Origin: an uncultured Granulicatella sp.
Lineage (GTDB): Bacteria > Bacillota > Bacilli > Lactobacillales > Aerococcaceae
NCBI GenBank assembly: GCA_938017885.1
Contig: CALIJD010000112.1
Location: forward strand, 1 to 18,055
Length of the DNA: 18,055 nucleotides
Direction of reading: 5' to 3'
Part shown: positions 15,678 to 18,055 of the stretch, piece by piece
How the letters are laid out: each line of letters opens with the position of its first letter
Numbering within the stretch: the first letter of the stretch is position 1
The notes under the pieces: model-generated
What the model was told of the DNA's origin: nothing
Databases searched by the model: none
What the model saw: only the letters and a program-made list of their open reading frames with translations
Position numbers and translations under genes: made by a program

Positions 15678-17234
15678 TTATTTCACCACAGTCTTAAAGT
15701 TGTTGTTGACGGTTGCTTCGATGACTGGATGTTTGCGCAAGTATTCCGCAATGAGCTCCGTCATGTCAATCTGCACCTCACGCACAATCTTCTCTGGCTT
15801 AAACATACTATAGTTTCCGCCACCAACTGCACGATATTGATTTGCCACCACTTCTAATTCATCAGTAGGTTGAACTGGTTTTCCATGATAGTCTAAACGT
15901 GTGACACGGTCTCCAAATGGTCTTGTAAAGTCTAAAGTGTACTCGATTCCTTCATACATATCATAGTTGTAGAATTGAGGTTTTGGCTCCACATATTTAG
16001 GATTGAAGACTGCTTTTCCATTTTCAACAATGAAATAAGTGGCTACACGTTCAAGAGCCGCTTTCAAGTCCGCCCCACTCACTTTTAGAACCGCTAATGT
16101 ATTGGGATAAATGTAATTTGTAATCACGTCACGCATGCGAATTTCAGAATTAAACCCACGTCCGTCATTGTTAAATAACGCGGTTCCAGAAATATCCGCA
16201 CCACTGGCATCCATTTGAACTTTGTTAATGAACTCAACATATGGATGTTCTTTTAAACGCGCTTCATGAGGATCTTTAATCGTCATATCCCCGACTACTG
16301 TTCCAACAGTTGTGTCTAACCAATCTTCCACTTCTGCTTGTAAGTCGCTAAACATTTCTACAACTTTAGGATCTGCTGGAACTTCTTCAGTTGGGTGAAG
16401 TTTTGCTTCGCTTGAAACAACAGTATACTTCCCGTCTACTTTTTCTACTTCTAGGCTGATTTCACCCACATATGCTCCGCGGTATCCCGGTTGAATCACT
16501 GGAATCCCATTCACTTTTTGTGCAATCACACGGTGTTGGTGACCTGTCACTAAGGCATCGATTCCTTCTACTTGAGTCGCAATCGCATACCCTTCGTTTT
16601 CTCCCGTTAATAGTTCTGTTGGATCCCCACATGAAAGGTCGCATTCAAATCCTCCGTGATAAGTCACCACAACAACGTCCGCCACTTTACGCATTTCTGG
16701 AACGTATTTCTTCGCTGTTTCTAACGCGCTCACGAATACTAAATCTTTCACCGTTGCAGGTTGTTCCCATTTTGGAATATAGGGCGTTGTAATTCCTAGA
16801 ACAGCGACTTTTACACCTTCTTTTTCAAACACTTTGTATGGCTCCCCAAAGGCTGGCTTGCCGTCTTTTGTTAAAATGTTCGCGCAAAGAATAGGATGAT
16901 TATAAGACTCAATCGCTTCTCTTAAGTAGTCCAGCCCATAGTTGAACTCATGATTTCCTAGAATTCCTAAATCATAACCTAAGTAGTTTAATACTTTTGT
17001 TAAATCCGCTGCTACTTTTGCATCATTTTTACGTACATAATAGCTTAAAGGCGACCCTTGAATAAAGTCTCCATTTTCAATTTGGATTACTGGTCCTTTG
17101 GCTTCTTGTTTTAATCGTTGAATGACCGTCGCAGCCTTTGCGGTACTGAATCCTAAATCCAAGTTTCTTTCAGTATAATTCGTAGGTAATACATACCCAT
17201 GCATATCACTTGTTTCAATAATTTTTATTTCCAT
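15678..17234 (-). CDS. Cytoplasmic metallophosphatase/5'-nucleotidase, CpdB-like
   Basis: A 518-residue two-domain phosphoesterase. The N-terminal metallophosphoesterase domain (about 1-250) has the metal ligands Asp10/His12 (TSDMHG), Asp56 (NGDFIQGSP), Asn94/His95 (GNHEFNYG), His193 (TYHGGFE) and His232/His234 (GHQH). The C-terminal 5'-nucleotidase domain (about 310-490) has FNNDGRGF, YIYPNTLAVLKVSGADLK and the substrate-stacking region YNYDMYEGIEYTLDF. These motifs look closer to 2',3'-cyclic-nucleotide phosphodiesterases (CpdB/YfkN type) than to AMP 5'-nucleotidases. There is no signal peptide and no LPxTG end, unlike secreted relatives, so it should act inside the cell on nucleotide turnover. 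Single gene with its own extended -10 promoter and an AGAGGCG ribosome site. Its 3' end runs into the structured repeats. Confidence 0.9.
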   Translation of the reverse strand: MEIKIIETSDMHGYVLPTNYTERNLDLGFSTAKAATVIQRLKQEAKGPVIQIENGDFIQGSPLSYYVRKNDAKVAADLTKVLNYLGYDLGILGNHEFNYGLDYLREAIESYNHPILCANILTKDGKPAFGEPYKVFEKEGVKVAVLGITTPYIPKWEQPATVKDLVFVSALETAKKYVPEMRKVADVVVVTYHGGFECDLSCGDPTELLTGENEGYAIATQVEGIDALVTGHQHRVIAQKVNGIPVIQPGYRGAYVGEISLEVEKVDGKYTVVSSEAKLHPTEEVPADPKVVEMFSDLQAEVEDWLDTTVGTVVGDMTIKDPHEARLKEHPYVEFINKVQMDASGADISGTALFNNDGRGFNSEIRMRDVITNYIYPNTLAVLKVSGADLKAALERVATYFIVENGKAVFNPKYVEPKPQFYNYDMYEGIEYTLDFTRPFGDRVTRLDYHGKPVQPTDELEVVANQYRAVGGGNYSMFKPEKIVREVQIDMTELIAEYLRKHPVIEATVNNNFKTVVK

Positions 17235-17267
17235 AATGCGCCTCTACTTTCTACAAATTCACAGACT

Positions 17268-17276
17268 ATTGTACCA
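17268..17276 (-). promoter_or_regulatory. Extended -10 promoter of the nucleotidase gene
   Basis: TATGGTACAAT on the minus strand: -10 TACAAT (17273-17268) with TGG extension (17276-17274), 34 bases before the ATG. The -35 zone (TTTATG at 17 bases) is poor. Confidence 0.6.
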
Positions 17277-17353
17277 TAAAAGAGCCCTATCATAAAGGCA
17301 CTTCTTTGTACTTCATATCTGGATTACACCCCGCATTCTCTTCCTTTTTAAAT

Positions 17354-17386
17354 AAAAAAACAGTAAATTCATCAATTTACTGTTTT
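17354..17386 (-). terminator. Terminator after the DUF1697 gene
   Basis: AAAACAGTAAATT and AATTTACTGTTTT pair over 13 bp around a four-base loop, continuing into TTTTTTT on the minus strand. It begins about 25 bases after the DUF1697 stop codon. Confidence 0.9.
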
Positions 17387-17410
17387 CAGATCATTTTACT
17401 TCTATAAACA

Positions 17411-17956
17411 TTACTGTTCTTTTTGAAGTAGTTCTGCAATTTTATCAAATGTCTTCCCATTTCGAATCGTAATCGTCTTATAAAAAGGTTGTTTCAACAA
17501 CTTCTTATGATAAGTCGTCTTCAGAAACTCTCCTTCATCCATCTTAGCCCAAAAGACCGCATTCTTTCCGATATACACTTTTTCATTATAAAGCTCAGAA
17601 TTTTTTGCAAATTCAACGATCTCATCCGAATTTGTCCCCTGAGAATAAAACAAAATATCTTTTCTAGCAAATTCTTCGTTCCACCACTCTGGAAGATTTG
17701 CAATTTCTTCTAAATAAGTTTCTTTTGAAAGTAACGCAAAAGGAATCGAGAAGTCATAATTCTCTTCTAATAATTTTTCAACTTTCAAAACGATTTTTTC
17801 CACACTCTCGCTACTTGTAAAAAATAAATTTCCACTATTAATGTACGAATCCACCTCACTGAATCCTTCACTCTTTAATAGTTCCTTCAGCTCGCTCATT
17901 ACGACTTTATTTTTTCCTCCGACATTGATACCTCTTAATAAAAGCACATACCGCAT
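17411..17956 (-). CDS. DUF1697 family protein
   Basis: A 181-residue soluble protein. The opening RYVLLLRGINVGGKNKVVM, then ELKELLKSEGFSEVDSYINSGN(LFF), is the hallmark of the DUF1697 family (RGINVGGKN...M.EL...GF..V..YINSGN). FLKTTYHKKLLKQPFYKTITIRNGKT near residue 145 matches the conserved second half, where the family usually has a T-x-RN motif. No biochemical function is established that I know of. The length is normal. The AGGAGAGGTGA site lies 6-10 bases before the ATG. It starts only 14 bases after the stop of a possible upstream gene, so the two may be cotranscribed, although a TATAAT also lies there. Confidence 0.9.
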   Translation of the reverse strand: MRYVLLLRGINVGGKNKVVMSELKELLKSEGFSEVDSYINSGNLFFTSSESVEKIVLKVEKLLEENYDFSIPFALLSKETYLEEIANLPEWWNEEFARKDILFYSQGTNSDEIVEFAKNSELYNEKVYIGKNAVFWAKMDEGEFLKTTYHKKLLKQPFYKTITIRNGKTFDKIAELLQKEQ

Positions 17957-17970
17957 TTAAATCACCTCTC

Positions 17971-18054
17971 CTATCGCTCAATTATAACATACTCTCCATA
18001 AAAGACACTCATCCCATCCTGCACCGGTCCGTCGTGAATGAGGAACACAATCTC
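17971..18054 (-). CDS. Possible C-terminal end of an unrecognised gene (cut by window edge)
   Basis: The minus-strand frame entering from the right edge stays open for 27 codons and ends at TAG (17973-17971). It reads EIVFLIHDGPVQDGM then SVFYGEYVIIER, alternating hydrophobic and polar residues like the last beta strands of a real protein. I do not recognise the family. Of the three frames this one looks the most protein-like, but 27 codons is little evidence. The 14-base gap to the DUF1697 gene fits an operon. Confidence 0.4.
   Translation of the reverse strand, partial: EIVFLIHDGPVQDGMSVFYGEYVIIER
17981..17989 (-). promoter_or_regulatory. Possible extended -10 before the DUF1697 gene
   Basis: TATGTTATAAT on the minus strand (-10 at 17986-17981, TG at 17989-17988) is identical to the element before rapZ. 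It lies within the end of the possible upstream gene, 25 bases before the ATG, giving a very short leader. It could be chance coding for YVII. Confidence 0.4.
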
Positions 18055-18055
18055 T

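Overview
The window reads as chromosome of a low-GC Firmicute of the order Lactobacillales. Support comes from an FBP-type L-lactate dehydrogenase next to pth-mfd, a rapZ-yvcK-whiA cluster, consensus AGGAGG ribosome sites, and no sporulation genes in the pth-mfd region. A Carnobacteriaceae (Granulicatella-like) source is my guess, not proven. All genes except ldh lie on the minus strand. Both ends cut through genes.

Left third (1-6480): an MgtC/SapB-type membrane protein (cut by the edge), then, read right to left, pth, mfd, a SpoVB/YabM-type flippase and rqcP. This is a translation and genome-maintenance run: peptidyl-tRNA recycling, transcription-repair coupling, lipid-linked precursor export and ribosome quality control. 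The mfd, flippase and rqcP genes overlap at their ends. A hairpin with a U-tract separates pth from mfd, and a strong terminator follows rqcP.

Middle (6480-11900): ldh is transcribed rightward, divergent from pth, with a perfect 16-base palindrome just before its -10 box. A bidirectional terminator separates it from the leftward run rapZ-yvcK-whiA-ssb paralogue-DUF554. This run combines central-metabolism/cell-wall control (RapZ, YvcK), a division regulator (WhiA), an SSB without the usual acidic tip, and a small membrane protein whose ribosome-binding site is buried in a 13-bp mRNA hairpin.

Right third (11900-18055): a BceRS-like two-component system is preceded by a lipoprotein gene in the same transcription unit and by a second, paralogous lipoprotein gene that has its own terminator. 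No BceAB transporter is visible. Then comes a 590-base gene-free stretch, a cytoplasmic 5'-nucleotidase/cyclic phosphodiesterase, a DUF1697 protein, and the tail of a further gene.

The most striking part is that gene-free stretch. It holds two diverged tandem copies of about 220-235 bases, each folding into the same three-way-junction structure. Comparing the copies I count ten paired substitutions that keep base pairing, so the fold itself has been selected. I do not recognise it as a known RNA family. It is the best candidate here for an undescribed element.
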